A stretch of 64,000 bases of DNA from Streptomyces albiflavescens (GCF_014645835.1 NZ_BMMM01000011.1:310001-374000), one strand, 5' to 3'. Shown: positions 33,124 to 42,773, numbered from the stretch's first letter. The notes: generated by a model not told the origin, from the sequence alone. Numbers and translations are program-made.

Positions 33124-34815
33124 ATGGCCCAGGTCCAGCGCATGTCCCGTTTGATGGTCAAGACACTGCGTGACGACCCGGCAGACGCCGAGACGCTCAG
33201 CCACAAGCTGCTCGTCCGTGCCGGCTACGTGCGCCGGAACTCCGCGGGCATCTGGACGTGGCTGCCGCTGGGCAAGAAGGTCCTCGACAACATCTCCCGG
33301 GTCGTGCGCGAGGAGATGGACGCCATCGGGGCGCAGGAAGTCCTGCTCCCGGCCCTGCTGCCCAAGGAGCCGTACGAGGCGTCGGCCCGCTGGGAGGAGT
33401 ACGGCGACCTCCTCTTCCGTCTCAAGGACCGCAAGGGCGGCGAGTACCTGCTCGGCCCGACCCACGAGGAGATCTTCACCCTCGTCGTGAAGGACCAGGT
33501 CGCGTCCTACAAGGACCTGCCGGTCATGCTCTACCAGATCCAGACCAAGTACCGCGACGAGGCCCGTCCGCGCTCCGGCGTGCTGCGCGGCCGCGAGTTC
33601 CAGATGAAGGACTCGTACTCCTTCGACACCACGGACGAGGGGCTCGCCGAGTCCTACCGCCTGCACCGCGAGGCCTACCAGAAGATCTTCGCGCGCCTGG
33701 GGCTGGACTACCGCATCGTGTCGGCGGTCTCCGGCGCGATGGGCGGCTCGGCGTCCGAGGAGTTCCTCGCCCCCGCCGCCGCCGGTGAGGACACCTTCGT
33801 GGACTGCCCGGCCTGCGACTACGCGGCCAACACGGAGGCCGTCACCTTCAAGCTGACGCCCGTGGAAGCGGAGCACGGCCCCGTCGAGGAGCTCGACACC
33901 CCCGACACCCCGACCATCGAGACCCTCGCCGAGCACCTCGGCGTCCCGGCCTCCGCCACCCTCAAGAACCTCCTGGTCAAGGTCGACGGCGAGATCGTCG
34001 CCGTCGGCGTCCCGGGTGACCGCGAGGTCGACCTCGGCAAGCTGGGCGAGCACCTCGCCCCGGCCGTCGTCGAACTCGTCACCGCCGAGGACTTCGAGGG
34101 CCGCGGCGACCTCGTACGCGGCTATGTGGGGCCGCAGGGCCTGGAGAAGGTCCGCTACATCGCCGACCCGCGGGTGGCCCCCGGCACGTCCTGGATCACC
34201 GGCGCCAACAAGATCAACACGCACGCGAAGAACGTCGTCGCCGGCCGCGACTTCGAGGTCGACGACTACCTGGACGTCGTCGTGGTGGAGGAGGGCGACC
34301 CCTGCCCCCAGTGCGGCACCGGCCTCAAGCTGGACCGCGCCATCGAGATCGGCCACATCTTCCAGCTCGGCCGCAAGTACGCCGACACCTTCCAGCTCGA
34401 CGTCCTCGGCCAGCAGGGCAAGCCGGTCCGCGTGACCATGGGCTCGTACGGCATCGGCGTCTCCCGCGCGGTGGCGGCGCTGGCCGAGCAGTCGGCGGAC
34501 GAGCAGGGCCTGTGCTGGCCCAAGGAGATCGCCCCCGCCGACGTCCATGTGGTCGCCGCCGGCAAGGCCCTGCAGACCGAGCTGGCGCTCGACGTGTCAC
34601 AGAAGCTGGGCGCCGCGGGCGTCCGCGTCCTGGTGGACGACCGCGCCGGCGTCTCCCCGGGCGTGAAGTTCACCGACGCCGAACTCATCGGCGTACCGAA
34701 GATCCTGGTCGCCGGACGCCGCTCGGCCGAGGGCGTCCTGGAGCTCAAGGACCGCCGGACCGGCGAGCGCGAGGAGCTGACCGTCGACGAGGCGATCGCC
34801 CGCCTGACGGCATAA
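33124..34815 (+). CDS. proS: Prolyl-tRNA synthetase (bacterial type with editing domain)
   Basis: 563 residues from the ATG at 33124, with AGGAG upstream. Class II motif 2 is around RPRSGVLRGREFQMKDSYSF and motif 3 GSYGIGVSRAVAALAEQ. Between them (about 225-385) sits the INS/YbaK-type editing domain (LGVPASATLKNLLVKVDG) that clears Ala-tRNAPro. The C-terminal anticodon-binding domain is complete. Charges tRNAPro with proline in the cytoplasm. Confidence 0.97.
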   Translation: MAQVQRMSRLMVKTLRDDPADAETLSHKLLVRAGYVRRNSAGIWTWLPLGKKVLDNISRVVREEMDAIGAQEVLLPALLPKEPYEASARWEEYGDLLFRLKDRKGGEYLLGPTHEEIFTLVVKDQVASYKDLPVMLYQIQTKYRDEARPRSGVLRGREFQMKDSYSFDTTDEGLAESYRLHREAYQKIFARLGLDYRIVSAVSGAMGGSASEEFLAPAAAGEDTFVDCPACDYAANTEAVTFKLTPVEAEHGPVEELDTPDTPTIETLAEHLGVPASATLKNLLVKVDGEIVAVGVPGDREVDLGKLGEHLAPAVVELVTAEDFEGRGDLVRGYVGPQGLEKVRYIADPRVAPGTSWITGANKINTHAKNVVAGRDFEVDDYLDVVVVEEGDPCPQCGTGLKLDRAIEIGHIFQLGRKYADTFQLDVLGQQGKPVRVTMGSYGIGVSRAVAALAEQSADEQGLCWPKEIAPADVHVVAAGKALQTELALDVSQKLGAAGVRVLVDDRAGVSPGVKFTDAELIGVPKILVAGRRSAEGVLELKDRRTGEREELTVDEAIARLTA

Positions 34816-34926
34816 CCGCGGCGGTTCGAAGTACTGCCGAAGCCCGGCAGTGGTTGAAGTCTGTGATCGAAGGCGTCTCTCGGAGACTTCTTCCGAGGCG
34901 CATGGGCGCCGCACGGACTTCTCTCA

Positions 34927-34979
34927 GGCTGCTCCCCGACCGTAGGACGTGACAGAGCGTCATTCGGAGGGGAGCAGCC
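34927..34979 (+). terminator. Long-loop hairpin after proS
   Basis: A perfect 11-bp stem GGCTGCTCCCC (34927-34937) with its complement at 34969-34979 and a 31-base loop. It is 112 bp after the proS stop, between convergent genes. It may be a terminator, although the right arm also looks like a ribosome site before an ATG at 34980. Confidence 0.4.
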
Positions 34980-35047
34980 ATGACAGGCAGCGAGCGGGCC
35001 CATCGCCGCCGCCTTCGGACAGCGATCGGAAACCCGTCGGACAGCGG

Positions 35048-35959
35048 TCAGAGCCAGCCCGCGAACTCCAGCAGCAGCTCTGCGTCCCGCGGACGCCCGA
35101 CCCGGCGCGCCCGGACACCCGACTCGACCGCCCGGAACAGGGTCCAGCCCCGCAGCCGTTCCTGGTCCACTTCCAGGGACTCGGCGAGCCGCTTGACGCG
35201 TCGGCGGGTGATCGACGCCCCCGAGGGAGACGCGATCAGGTCCTCCACCCGGTCGCGGACCAGCCTGGCCAGGTCGAAGGCGCACTCGCCGACCACCGGG
35301 TCGGGACCCACGGCCAGCCAGGGCATGCGCTCACCGGCGAGCACCTTGCTCTGCCGAAAGGTGCCGTGCAGCAGCCGCTCCGCGGGCGGCTCGGCGAGCA
35401 GCTCCTCGCGGGCCGCGAGCGCCGCGTCGACCAAGGGGCCGATCTCTGCGTCGGCACTCGCCGTCGCCCGCATCGCCTCGGCCTGCCGACCGGTCCGCTC
35501 GGTCACGGTCTCGAAGACATGGGCGGCGGGCGGCTCGACCCACAGCCGCCGCAGCGTTCCCGCCGCCTCCAGCAGGGCCTTCGCCTCGGGCAGCGACCGC
35601 ACGGACATCTCGGGATGCAACCGCTCCAGCAGCAGTACCCCATGCGTGTCACCGGGATTGAGGAGCCGGACCGCGCCCCGTCCGTCCCAGTGGGCGAGCG
35701 CGGCCCGCTCGCTCTCCGGACGGGCCCGCTCGGGCGCCAGCTTCAGCACGGCGGGCGTCCCGTCGATCTGCCGCACCAGCATCACCAGGCTGCTGCGCCC
35801 ACCCGGCGCCTGCACCCGCTCCACCGTCAACTCGCGTAGATCCACGGCCTGTTGGGCCAGCTCGGGCAACCTCTCCAGCCAGTCGCCGGCCCCGCCGTCC
35901 CCGTTGTGCTGCGTCTCGCCGAGCGCCCGCACGAGGCGCGGCGGCGGTTCGAAAGCCAT
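35048..35959 (-). CDS. Aminoglycoside-phosphotransferase-fold protein, probable pseudokinase
   Basis: 303 residues. The N-lobe has a beta-hairpin and TPAVLKLAPERAR in place of the ATP lysine strand, then ALAHWDGRGAVRLL and VLLLERL as in APH/choline kinases. In the catalytic loop the usual HGDxHxxN reads HGTFRQSKV, with Thr (about 200) for the base Asp and Lys for Asn. The DxD metal site (usually IDP) reads VGPDP, with Gly (about 218). The C-terminal APH helices, with VGECAFDLARLVRDR, are kept. Phosphotransfer is therefore unlikely; a binding or sensing role is possible. Nothing in the context points to drug resistance. Confidence 0.78.
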   Translation of the reverse strand: MAFEPPPRLVRALGETQHNGDGGAGDWLERLPELAQQAVDLRELTVERVQAPGGRSSLVMLVRQIDGTPAVLKLAPERARPESERAALAHWDGRGAVRLLNPGDTHGVLLLERLHPEMSVRSLPEAKALLEAAGTLRRLWVEPPAAHVFETVTERTGRQAEAMRATASADAEIGPLVDAALAAREELLAEPPAERLLHGTFRQSKVLAGERMPWLAVGPDPVVGECAFDLARLVRDRVEDLIASPSGASITRRRVKRLAESLEVDQERLRGWTLFRAVESGVRARRVGRPRDAELLLEFAGWL

Positions 35960-35986
35960 GCGCGAGTTGTTTCCTTCCAGGTCGCG

Positions 35987-36505
35987 TTACGTCGGCGAGG
36001 GCGCCGACGCGGACGGGGTGGCCGCCCGCTCGGCGAGCCCAGGGAAGGCTACGCTCTCGCCGCGCCAGCGCACCGCCCGCACCGCCGCCTCCCGCAGTGC
36101 CTCCGCGGCCGTGCGTCGCTGGTCGCCCGTGGAGGCGCGTACGAGGTCGGAGTACACCCCGGCCACCCGTTCCTCCAGCTCGGCCGCGAGTCGCACGGCC
36201 GTGGCGGAGTCCTTCACGGCGAACGGCAGCGCGTACGCGGCCGCCGAGGCCTCGGGCTTGCCGCCCAGGTCGCCTACGGCACGCACCAGTTCGTCCCGGC
36301 GTGCCCGGTGGGCGTCGTACGCCGCCCGGGCCTCGCTCCGCCGGCTCTCGGCGATCTTGCCGCCGACGACGCCGTACCCGTAGACGACGGCGTGCTCGGC
36401 CCCCAGCGCGGCCTGCAGCGCCTTGAGTTCGGCCTCCTTGGCCGCCGAGACGTCATCGGACCGCTTGGCGCGCTTGGTGCCCTTGGTCTCGTCGATCCCG
36501 CTCAC
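35987..36505 (-). CDS. Ferritin-like domain protein (DUF4439)
   Basis: 172 residues, GTG start at 36505 overlapping the stop of the upstream lipoprotein gene by four bases. It has a four-helix ferritin-like pattern with AALGAEHAVVYGYGVVGGKI and AYDAHRARRDELV, as in DUF4439. Metal ligands cannot be assigned with certainty. Pairing with the lipoprotein gene is usual in Streptomyces; the joint role is unknown. Confidence 0.8.
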   Translation of the reverse strand: MSGIDETKGTKRAKRSDDVSAAKEAELKALQAALGAEHAVVYGYGVVGGKIAESRRSEARAAYDAHRARRDELVRAVGDLGGKPEASAAAYALPFAVKDSATAVRLAAELEERVAGVYSDLVRASTGDQRRTAAEALREAAVRAVRWRGESVAFPGLAERAATPSASAPSPT

Positions 36506-37065
36506 TTCGCCCCCTCCGTCAGCAAAAACGCGTGCGCGGCCCCGGCCGCCGCCACCGAGGCCATCAGCCTGGCCAGCTCTCCCGGGACCTCCAGCAGGGC
36601 CTTCGTGCGCTCGTCCACGAGGGTGCGCTCGGCGGAAGCGAGGTCGCCGAGGGCGTCCTTCTGGTTCGCCGGTACGGCGGGGGAGGCGCTCGGGAGCGTC
36701 GACGCGGACGCAGACGCGGACCCCGAAGCCGATGTCGAAGCCGAAGCCGAGGAGGACGCCCCCGGTCGGCCGTCGGCACCCCCGAATGCCCGTGCGTGCC
36801 GTACGACCTCCGCGCGCAGCGGGCGCAGCCGCTCCGCCAGTGCCGGATGCGCGGCGATCACGGCGGCGTAGTGGCCGGCCAGTGTTTCGCTGTCGCGGGC
36901 CGCACGCGCGCGTGCCCGGTCCGCGACCGAGGGGCTGCCGCCCGTCGTGTCGGTGGACGACTCGGGGGTGGAGCAGCCCGCGAGCACGAGGGTGCCCGCG
37001 GCCGACGCGAGCAGGGTCCTTCGGCGCGGTCCCGACGGGGTGCGCGACGGCAGGGTGAACGGCAC
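36502..37065 (-). CDS. Small lipoprotein with Ser/Ala-rich linker
   Basis: 187 residues. N-terminal RRRTLLASAAGTLVLAGC gives a signal peptide with lipobox LAGC (cysteine about 31), so it is anchored on the outer face of the membrane. There is a helical part (SETLAGHYAAVIAAHPALAERL), then a repetitive Ser/Ala linker (SASASTSASGSASASAS) and another helix. Coupled by a four-base overlap to the ferritin-like gene. Function unknown. Confidence 0.8.
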   Translation of the reverse strand: MPFTLPSRTPSGPRRRTLLASAAGTLVLAGCSTPESSTDTTGGSPSVADRARARAARDSETLAGHYAAVIAAHPALAERLRPLRAEVVRHARAFGGADGRPGASSSASASTSASGSASASASTLPSASPAVPANQKDALGDLASAERTLVDERTKALLEVPGELARLMASVAAAGAAHAFLLTEGAK

Positions 37066-37186
37066 GACAGACGTCCTCGTAGGGCTCGTACGAAAGGGAG
37101 GGCGAGACGCCCGTGATCACGGTACCCGCGCACCGGTCGATCACTGGCCAGCGGCTCTCCCACAAGGGCGCCCCGCCGGGCTATTT

Positions 37187-37270
37187 GACCCCCTCCGCCC
37201 CTACCGTCCCCCGAACTCTCGGCGTCGCTCGAGCAGGGGGAGCCCCATCGTCCCCGGGGGCAGCGCGACA
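37187..37270 (+). repeat. Third copy of the intergenic repeat, upstream of rimP
   Basis: ACCCCCTCCGCCCCTACCGTCCC followed by a GGGGG-rich arm, as at about 1325 and reversed near 27219. It lies in the 356-bp gap between the divergent lipoprotein gene and rimP (37066-37421). The rest of that gap shows no gene and presumably holds both promoters, which I could not fix. Confidence 0.5.
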
Positions 37271-37421
37271 AGCCCTCACCGTAGGCAGGGCAGCGGGGAC
37301 GAAACACCCACCGCACCCACACCCCTGCTCCGATGGACGGCAACACCCCCTACGACCGGATACCCTTTGACCTGACACACGACCTACCCACAACAGCACA
37401 CGCGGCCGAGGAGTCACCCGG

Positions 37422-37928
37422 ATGAGCACCACCCAGAGGGAGAGGCTGCGAGAACTGCTGGAACCGCTCGTCAGCTCTCAGGGACTCGAACTCGAAGAGG
37501 TCGAGGTGGACTCGGTCGGACGCAAGCGGGTGCTCCGTGTGGTCGTCGACTCCGACGAAGGTGCCGATCTGGACGCGATCGCCGATGTGAGCCGCGCGCT
37601 CTCGGCGAAGCTCGACGAGACGGACGCGATGGGCGAGGGCGAGTACACCCTCGAGGTCGGAACCCCCGGTGCGGAGCGCGAGCTCAAGGAGCACCGTCAC
37701 TACGTACGCGCCACCGACCGCCTGGTGAGGTTCCAACTGACGGAGGGCGGCGAACTGGTCGCCCGCATCCTGACGGTCGAGGACGACGGCATCGACGTCG
37801 AAGTGCCGGGCGTGAAGGGGCGCAAGCCCACCGCCAAGCGGCTCGCCTTCGAGGACATCGCCAAGGCGCGCGTCCAGGTCGAGTTCAGCCGTAAGAACAA
37901 GAACGAAGAGAACGCAGAGGAGGCGTAG
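37422..37928 (+). CDS. rimP: Ribosome maturation factor RimP
   Basis: 168 residues. Needed for late 30S subunit maturation. N-terminal domain with LELEEVEVDSVGRKRVLRVVVD and SRALSAKLDE, then YTLEVGTPGAERELKEHRHY, and an SH3-like C-terminal domain (VRFQLTEGGELVARIL). First gene of the nusA operon; nusA starts 2 bp after its stop. Confidence 0.95.
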   Translation: MSTTQRERLRELLEPLVSSQGLELEEVEVDSVGRKRVLRVVVDSDEGADLDAIADVSRALSAKLDETDAMGEGEYTLEVGTPGAERELKEHRHYVRATDRLVRFQLTEGGELVARILTVEDDGIDVEVPGVKGRKPTAKRLAFEDIAKARVQVEFSRKNKNEENAEEA

Positions 37929-37930
37929 CC

Positions 37931-38917
37931 GTGGACATCGACATGAGTGCCCTGCGGGGCTTGGTACGGGAGAAGGAGATCTCCTTCGACCTGCTGGTCG
38001 CGGCGATCGAGTCGGCCCTCCTCATCGCCTACCACCGCACCGAGGGAAGCCGCCGCCACGCGCGCGTGGAGCTCAACCGGGAGACCGGCCACGTGACCGT
38101 GTGGGCGAAGGAGGATCCCGAGGATCTGGAGGAGGGGCAGGAGGCGTGCGAGTTCGACGACACCCCGTCCGGGTTCGGCCGGATCGCCGCGACCACCGCC
38201 AAGCAGGTCATCCTGCAGCGTCTGCGTGACGCAGAGGACGACGCGACGCTCGGTGAGTACGCGGGCCGCGAGGGCGACATCGTCACCGGTGTGGTCCAGC
38301 AGGGCCGCGACCCGAAGAACGTGCTCGTCGACATCGGCAAGCTGGAGGCCATCCTGCCGGTGCAGGAGCAGGTCCCCGGAGAGAACTACGAACACGGTCT
38401 GCGGCTGCGTTCGTACGTCGTTCGGGTGGCGAAGGGTGTACGCGGTCCGTCCGTGACCCTCTCGCGCACGCACCCCCATCTGGTGAAGAAGCTCTTCGCG
38501 CTCGAGGTGCCGGAGATCGCCGACGGGTCCGTCGAGATCGCCGCCATCGCCCGCGAGGCCGGTCACCGTACGAAGATCGCTGTCCGGTCCACGCGCTCCG
38601 GCCTGAACGCCAAGGGCGCCTGCATCGGCCCCATGGGTGGCCGTGTGCGCAACGTGATGGCCGAGCTGAACGGCGAGAAGATCGACATCGTCGACTGGTC
38701 GGACGACCCGGCCGAGATGGTGGCGAACGCGCTCTCCCCGGCCCGTGTCTCCAAGGTCGAGGTCGTCGACCTCGCCGCCCGCTCCGCGCGGGTGACGGTC
38801 CCCGACTACCAGCTGTCGCTGGCGATCGGGAAAGAGGGGCAGAACGCCCGTCTCGCGGCCCGGCTGACCGGCTGGCGGATCGACATCCGTCCGGACACCG
38901 AACAGCCTGCCGAGTAG
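37931..38917 (+). CDS. nusA: Transcription termination/antitermination factor NusA
   Basis: 328 residues, GTG start directly behind rimP. N-terminal RNA-polymerase-binding domain, S1 domain (about 110-180, EGDIVTGVVQQGRDPKNVLVDIG) and two KH domains (RTKIAVRSTRSGLNAKGACIGPMGGR; DYQLSLAIGKEGQNARLAARLTGW). It lacks the acidic C-terminal repeats of E. coli NusA, as usual in actinobacteria. Confidence 0.97.
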   Translation: MDIDMSALRGLVREKEISFDLLVAAIESALLIAYHRTEGSRRHARVELNRETGHVTVWAKEDPEDLEEGQEACEFDDTPSGFGRIAATTAKQVILQRLRDAEDDATLGEYAGREGDIVTGVVQQGRDPKNVLVDIGKLEAILPVQEQVPGENYEHGLRLRSYVVRVAKGVRGPSVTLSRTHPHLVKKLFALEVPEIADGSVEIAAIAREAGHRTKIAVRSTRSGLNAKGACIGPMGGRVRNVMAELNGEKIDIVDWSDDPAEMVANALSPARVSKVEVVDLAARSARVTVPDYQLSLAIGKEGQNARLAARLTGWRIDIRPDTEQPAE

Positions 38918-39019
38918 GCCGGGGAATAGATCCAAGCCGCAGGTGGCTCAGATCACGACAACAACCGTTCGATTCATGCCCCAAAGGGGTGAGGTCGGTA
39001 CGGGGAGGTAGACTTAAGA

Positions 39020-39298
39020 GTGTCTGGCCGGACGCGAGCCCGCGCATGCCCTGAACGCACCTGTGTGGGGTGCCGGGAGCGAGCGGCCAAGAAGGATCTG
39101 CTGCGCATCGTGGCGGTCGAGGGCGAATGTGTCCCCGATCATCGCGGTACGCTGCCCGGCCGGGGTGCGTATGTGCACCCCGCCCTGGTCTGTCTCGACC
39201 TGGCGGTCCGCCGCCGGGCGTTCTTGCGGGCGCTGCGTGCCCCGGGGACGCTCGACACAAAGGCGTTGCGCCACTACGTCGAGCAGGCAACACCGTAA
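39020..39298 (+). CDS. rnpM: YlxR/RnpM RNA-binding protein
   Basis: 92 residues, GTG start. RTCVGCRERAAKKDLLRIV and GRGAYVHP are the YlxR motifs. In other Firmicutes and actinobacteria this protein binds RNase P RNA or acts as a nucleoid-type regulator. Located between nusA and infB as in most Gram-positives. Confidence 0.93.
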   Translation: MSGRTRARACPERTCVGCRERAAKKDLLRIVAVEGECVPDHRGTLPGRGAYVHPALVCLDLAVRRRAFLRALRAPGTLDTKALRHYVEQATP

Positions 39299-39445
39299 GA
39301 CGCGTCGTACGGAACCCCCGTGCGGCCCTGGTACCCCGCGAGTTGGAAGTAGGTCGAGATTGCGATGAGCACTCGATGAGCACGCGATGAGTACGCCCAT
39401 GAAGTAGCGACGGTCCGGACGCAACCCGGACCTAAAAGGAGCGAA

Positions 39446-42400
39446 GTGGCTAAGGTCCGGGTATACGAACTCGCCAAGGAGTTCGGGGTTGAGAGCAAGG
39501 TCGTCATGGCCAAGCTCCAAGAGCTCGGTGAATTCGTCCGTTCGGCGTCCTCGACGATCGAGGCGCCCGTTGTACGCAAACTGACCGATGCCCTCCAGCA
39601 GGGCAACGGAGGCGGCAAGCCCGCCCCCGCTCGTAAGGCTGCCCCGGCCAAGCCGGCAGCCCCGTCTCCCGCGCAGGCCGCCCGTCCGGCTGCCCCGCGC
39701 CCGCCGGCCCCGAAGCCGGCCGCGGCTGAGAAGCCCGCGGCTGCGCCGGTCACTCCGGCTGCTCCGGGCCCGCGTCCGACCCCGGGTCCCAAGCCCGCCC
39801 CGAAGCCCGCTCCGGCGGCTCCGGCTCCGGTCGCGGCCGAGTTCACCGCGCCCCCGTCGGCCCCCGCGGCTCCCGCCGCAGGTCCCCGTCCGGGCGCCCC
39901 GCGCCCCGGTGGCCAGGCCCCGCGTCCCGGTTCACGTCCGGCCGGTCCCGGCCAGGGCCGCGGCGACCGTCCCGATCGCGGCGACCGTCAGGGCGCCCCG
40001 CGTCCCGGCGGCCAGGCTCCGCGTCCCGGCGCTCGTCCGGCCGGCCCGCGTCCAGGCAACAACCCGTTCACCTCTGGTGGCTCCACCGGTATGGCGCGCC
40101 CGCAGACGCCCCGTCCGGGCGGCGCACGTCCTGGTCCCGGCGGACACGGCGGCGCAGGCGCCCCGGGCGGTCCGCGTCCCCAGGGCGCGGGTCAGGGTGG
40201 TCCCCGTCCGCAGGGCGGTCCCGGTGGCGCTCCGCGTCCCCAGGGCGGTCCGGGCGGTGCCCGTCCCACTCCGGGCGGCATGCCCCGTCCGCAGGCGCCC
40301 CGTTCTGCCGGTGGCCCTGGCGGCGCCCCCGGCGGTAACCGTCCGAACCCGGGCATGATGCCGCAGCGTCCTGCTGCCGGCCCGCGTCCCGGCGGCGGTG
40401 GCCCCGGTGGCCGTGGTCCCGGTGGCGGCGGTCGTCCCGGCGGTCCCGGTGGCGGCGGTCGTCCGGGCGGCGGCGGCTTCGCCGGTCGCCCCGGTGGCGG
40501 CGGCGGTGGCGGCTTCGCCGGTCGTCCGGGTGGTCCCGGTGGTGGCGGCGGCGGCTTCGCCGGTCGTCCCGGTGGTCCCGGCGGTGGCGGCGGTGGCCGT
40601 CCCGGCTTCGGCGGTCGTCCGGGTGGTCCCGGTGGCCGTGGTGGCACGCAGGGCGCCTTCGGTCGTCCCGGCGGTCCCGCGCGTCGTGGTCGCAAGTCGA
40701 AGCGGCAGAGGCGCCAGGAGTACGAGGCCATGCAGGCCCCGTCGGTCGGCGGCGTGATGCTGCCTCGCGGCAACGGACAGACCGTCCGCCTGTCGCGCGG
40801 TGCCTCCCTCACCGACTTCGCGGAGAAGATCAACGCCAACCCGGCGTCGCTCGTCGCCGTGATGATGAACCTCGGCGAGATGGTCACTGCCACGCAGTCC
40901 GTCTCCGACGAGACCCTCCAGCTGCTCGCCGGCGAGATGAACTACGTCGTCGAGATCGTCAGCCCGGAGGAGGAGGACCGCGAGCTGCTCGAGTCCTTCG
41001 ACATCGAGTTCGGCGAGGACGAGGGTGGCGAGGAGTTCCTCGTCGCGCGTCCGCCGGTCGTGACCGTCATGGGTCACGTCGACCACGGTAAGACCCGACT
41101 GCTCGACACCATCCGCAAGACGAACGTCGTCGCGGGCGAGGCCGGCGGTATTACGCAGCACATCGGTGCGTACCAGGTCGCGACCGAGGTCAACGACGAA
41201 GAGCGTCGCATCACCTTCATCGACACTCCGGGTCACGAGGCGTTCACCGCCATGCGTGCCCGTGGTGCGAAGTCGACCGACATCGCGATCCTCGTGGTGG
41301 CGGCCAACGACGGTGTGATGCCCCAGACGATCGAGGCGCTGAACCACGCCAAGGCGGCCGACGTGCCGATCGTGGTCGCGGTCAACAAGATCGACGTCGA
41401 GGGCGCCGACCCGACGAAGGTGCGCGGTCAGCTCACCGAGTTCGGTCTGGTGGCCGAGGAGTACGGCGGCGACACGATGTTCGTCGACATCTCCGCCAAG
41501 CAGGGTCTGAACATCGACCAGCTGCTCGAGGCCGTGGTCCTGACCGCGGACGCCTCGCTCGACCTGCGGGCCAACCCGGAGCAGGACGCGCAGGGCATCG
41601 CGATCGAGTCCCACCTCGACCGTGGCCGCGGTGCCGTGTCGACCGTCCTCGTCCAGCGCGGCACGCTGCGCATCGGCGACACGATGGTTGTCGGCGACGC
41701 GTACGGCCGTGTCCGGGCGATGCTCGACGACAACGGCAACAACGTCGAGGAAGCGGGTCCGTCGACCCCCGTCCTGGTCCTGGGTCTCACCAACGTCCCG
41801 GGCGCCGGCGACAACTTCCTGGTTGTCGACGAGGACCGCACGGCACGTCAGATCGCCGAGAAGCGCGCGGCGCGCGAGCGCAACGCCAACTTCGCCCGCC
41901 GGGGTGTCCGGTTCTCCCTGGAGAACCTGGACGAGGCCCTCAAGGCCGGTCTGGTGCAGGAACTCAACCTCATCATCAAGGGCGACGCGTCCGGTTCGGT
42001 GGAGGCTCTCGAGTCCTCGCTGCTCCAGCTCGACGTCGGCGACGAGGTCGACATCCGCGTCCTGCACCGCGGCGTGGGTGCGGTCACCGAGTCGGACATC
42101 GACCTGGCGACCGGCTCCGACGCGATCGTCATCGGCTTCAACGTCCGCGCTGCGGGCCGCGCGGCGCAGATGGCGGAGCGCGAGGGCGTCGACGTCCGGT
42201 ACTACTCGGTGATCTACCAGGCCATCGAGGAGATCGAGGCGGCCCTCAAGGGCATGCTCAAGCCGGAGTACGAGGAGGTCGAGCTCGGCACGGCGGAGAT
42301 CCGCGAGGTCTTCAAGTCGTCCAAGCTGGGCAACATCGCCGGTGTCCTGGTCCGCTCGGGCGAGGTCAAGCGCAACACCAAGGCGCGCCTCGTCCGCGAC

Positions 42401-42571
42401 GGCAAGGTCATCGCGGAGAACCTCACCATCTCCGGTCTGCGTCGCTTCAAGGACGACGTCACCGAGATCCGCGAAGGCTTCGAGGGTGGTATCAACCTCG
42501 GAAACTTCAACGACATCAAGGTCGACGACGTCATCGCGACGTACGAGATGCGCGAGAAGCCGCGGGCGTAA
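39446..42571 (+). CDS. infB: Translation initiation factor IF-2
   Basis: 1041 residues. Delivers fMet-tRNA to the 30S subunit with GTP. The N-terminal ~420 residues are a long disordered Pro/Ala then Gly/Arg/Pro region (RPGG, GGGGFAGRPG repeats), longer than in most bacteria but usual for Streptomyces. The G domain starts near residue 535 with VMGHVDHGKTRLLD, then DTPGHEAF and NKID, followed by domains II-IV. The GTG start follows AAAAGGAG. A very strong hairpin ends the gene. Confidence 0.97.
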   Translation: MAKVRVYELAKEFGVESKVVMAKLQELGEFVRSASSTIEAPVVRKLTDALQQGNGGGKPAPARKAAPAKPAAPSPAQAARPAAPRPPAPKPAAAEKPAAAPVTPAAPGPRPTPGPKPAPKPAPAAPAPVAAEFTAPPSAPAAPAAGPRPGAPRPGGQAPRPGSRPAGPGQGRGDRPDRGDRQGAPRPGGQAPRPGARPAGPRPGNNPFTSGGSTGMARPQTPRPGGARPGPGGHGGAGAPGGPRPQGAGQGGPRPQGGPGGAPRPQGGPGGARPTPGGMPRPQAPRSAGGPGGAPGGNRPNPGMMPQRPAAGPRPGGGGPGGRGPGGGGRPGGPGGGGRPGGGGFAGRPGGGGGGGFAGRPGGPGGGGGGFAGRPGGPGGGGGGRPGFGGRPGGPGGRGGTQGAFGRPGGPARRGRKSKRQRRQEYEAMQAPSVGGVMLPRGNGQTVRLSRGASLTDFAEKINANPASLVAVMMNLGEMVTATQSVSDETLQLLAGEMNYVVEIVSPEEEDRELLESFDIEFGEDEGGEEFLVARPPVVTVMGHVDHGKTRLLDTIRKTNVVAGEAGGITQHIGAYQVATEVNDEERRITFIDTPGHEAFTAMRARGAKSTDIAILVVAANDGVMPQTIEALNHAKAADVPIVVAVNKIDVEGADPTKVRGQLTEFGLVAEEYGGDTMFVDISAKQGLNIDQLLEAVVLTADASLDLRANPEQDAQGIAIESHLDRGRGAVSTVLVQRGTLRIGDTMVVGDAYGRVRAMLDDNGNNVEEAGPSTPVLVLGLTNVPGAGDNFLVVDEDRTARQIAEKRAARERNANFARRGVRFSLENLDEALKAGLVQELNLIIKGDASGSVEALESSLLQLDVGDEVDIRVLHRGVGAVTESDIDLATGSDAIVIGFNVRAAGRAAQMAEREGVDVRYYSVIYQAIEEIEAALKGMLKPEYEEVELGTAEIREVFKSSKLGNIAGVLVRSGEVKRNTKARLVRDGKVIAENLTISGLRRFKDDVTEIREGFEGGINLGNFNDIKVDDVIATYEMREKPRA

Positions 42572-42581
42572 CGCAGTGGCT

Positions 42582-42621
42582 CAAGCTGGCCGGCGGTGAG
42601 AAATCACCGCCGGCCAGCTTG
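42582..42621 (+). terminator. Terminator after infB
   Basis: A perfect 18-bp stem (42582-42599 with 42604-42621; core AAGCTGGCCGGCGGTGA) with a GAAA tetraloop, 10 bp past the stop. This is the strongest hairpin in the window and would isolate infB from ylxP-rbfA-truB. Confidence 0.88.
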
Positions 42622-42773
42622 CCGTCTGCCCCCGACGTTCCGTTGGCTGCGGGCCGGTGGGGGCCGACCGTGCCCACGCGGCGGAGCCGCACCATGGCAC
42701 AGTCTCGCGCCCCTTACGGGGCCGCGAATATCCGTCGAACAGCCCCACCCGTTCGTTGTACGGTTCTGATGTC

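Noticed and set aside
35048..35959. Aminoglycoside resistance gene
   Set aside because: Catalytic Asp and metal Asp are missing and there is no resistance context.
34980..36383. Plus-strand frame with a good-looking ribosome site after proS
   Set aside because: It is antisense to the phosphotransferase-like and ferritin-like genes, low in complexity, and the apparent ribosome site is an arm of a hairpin.
39600..40700. Gly/Pro/Arg repeats in infB as a repeat element
   Set aside because: This is the normal disordered N-terminal region of actinobacterial IF-2.
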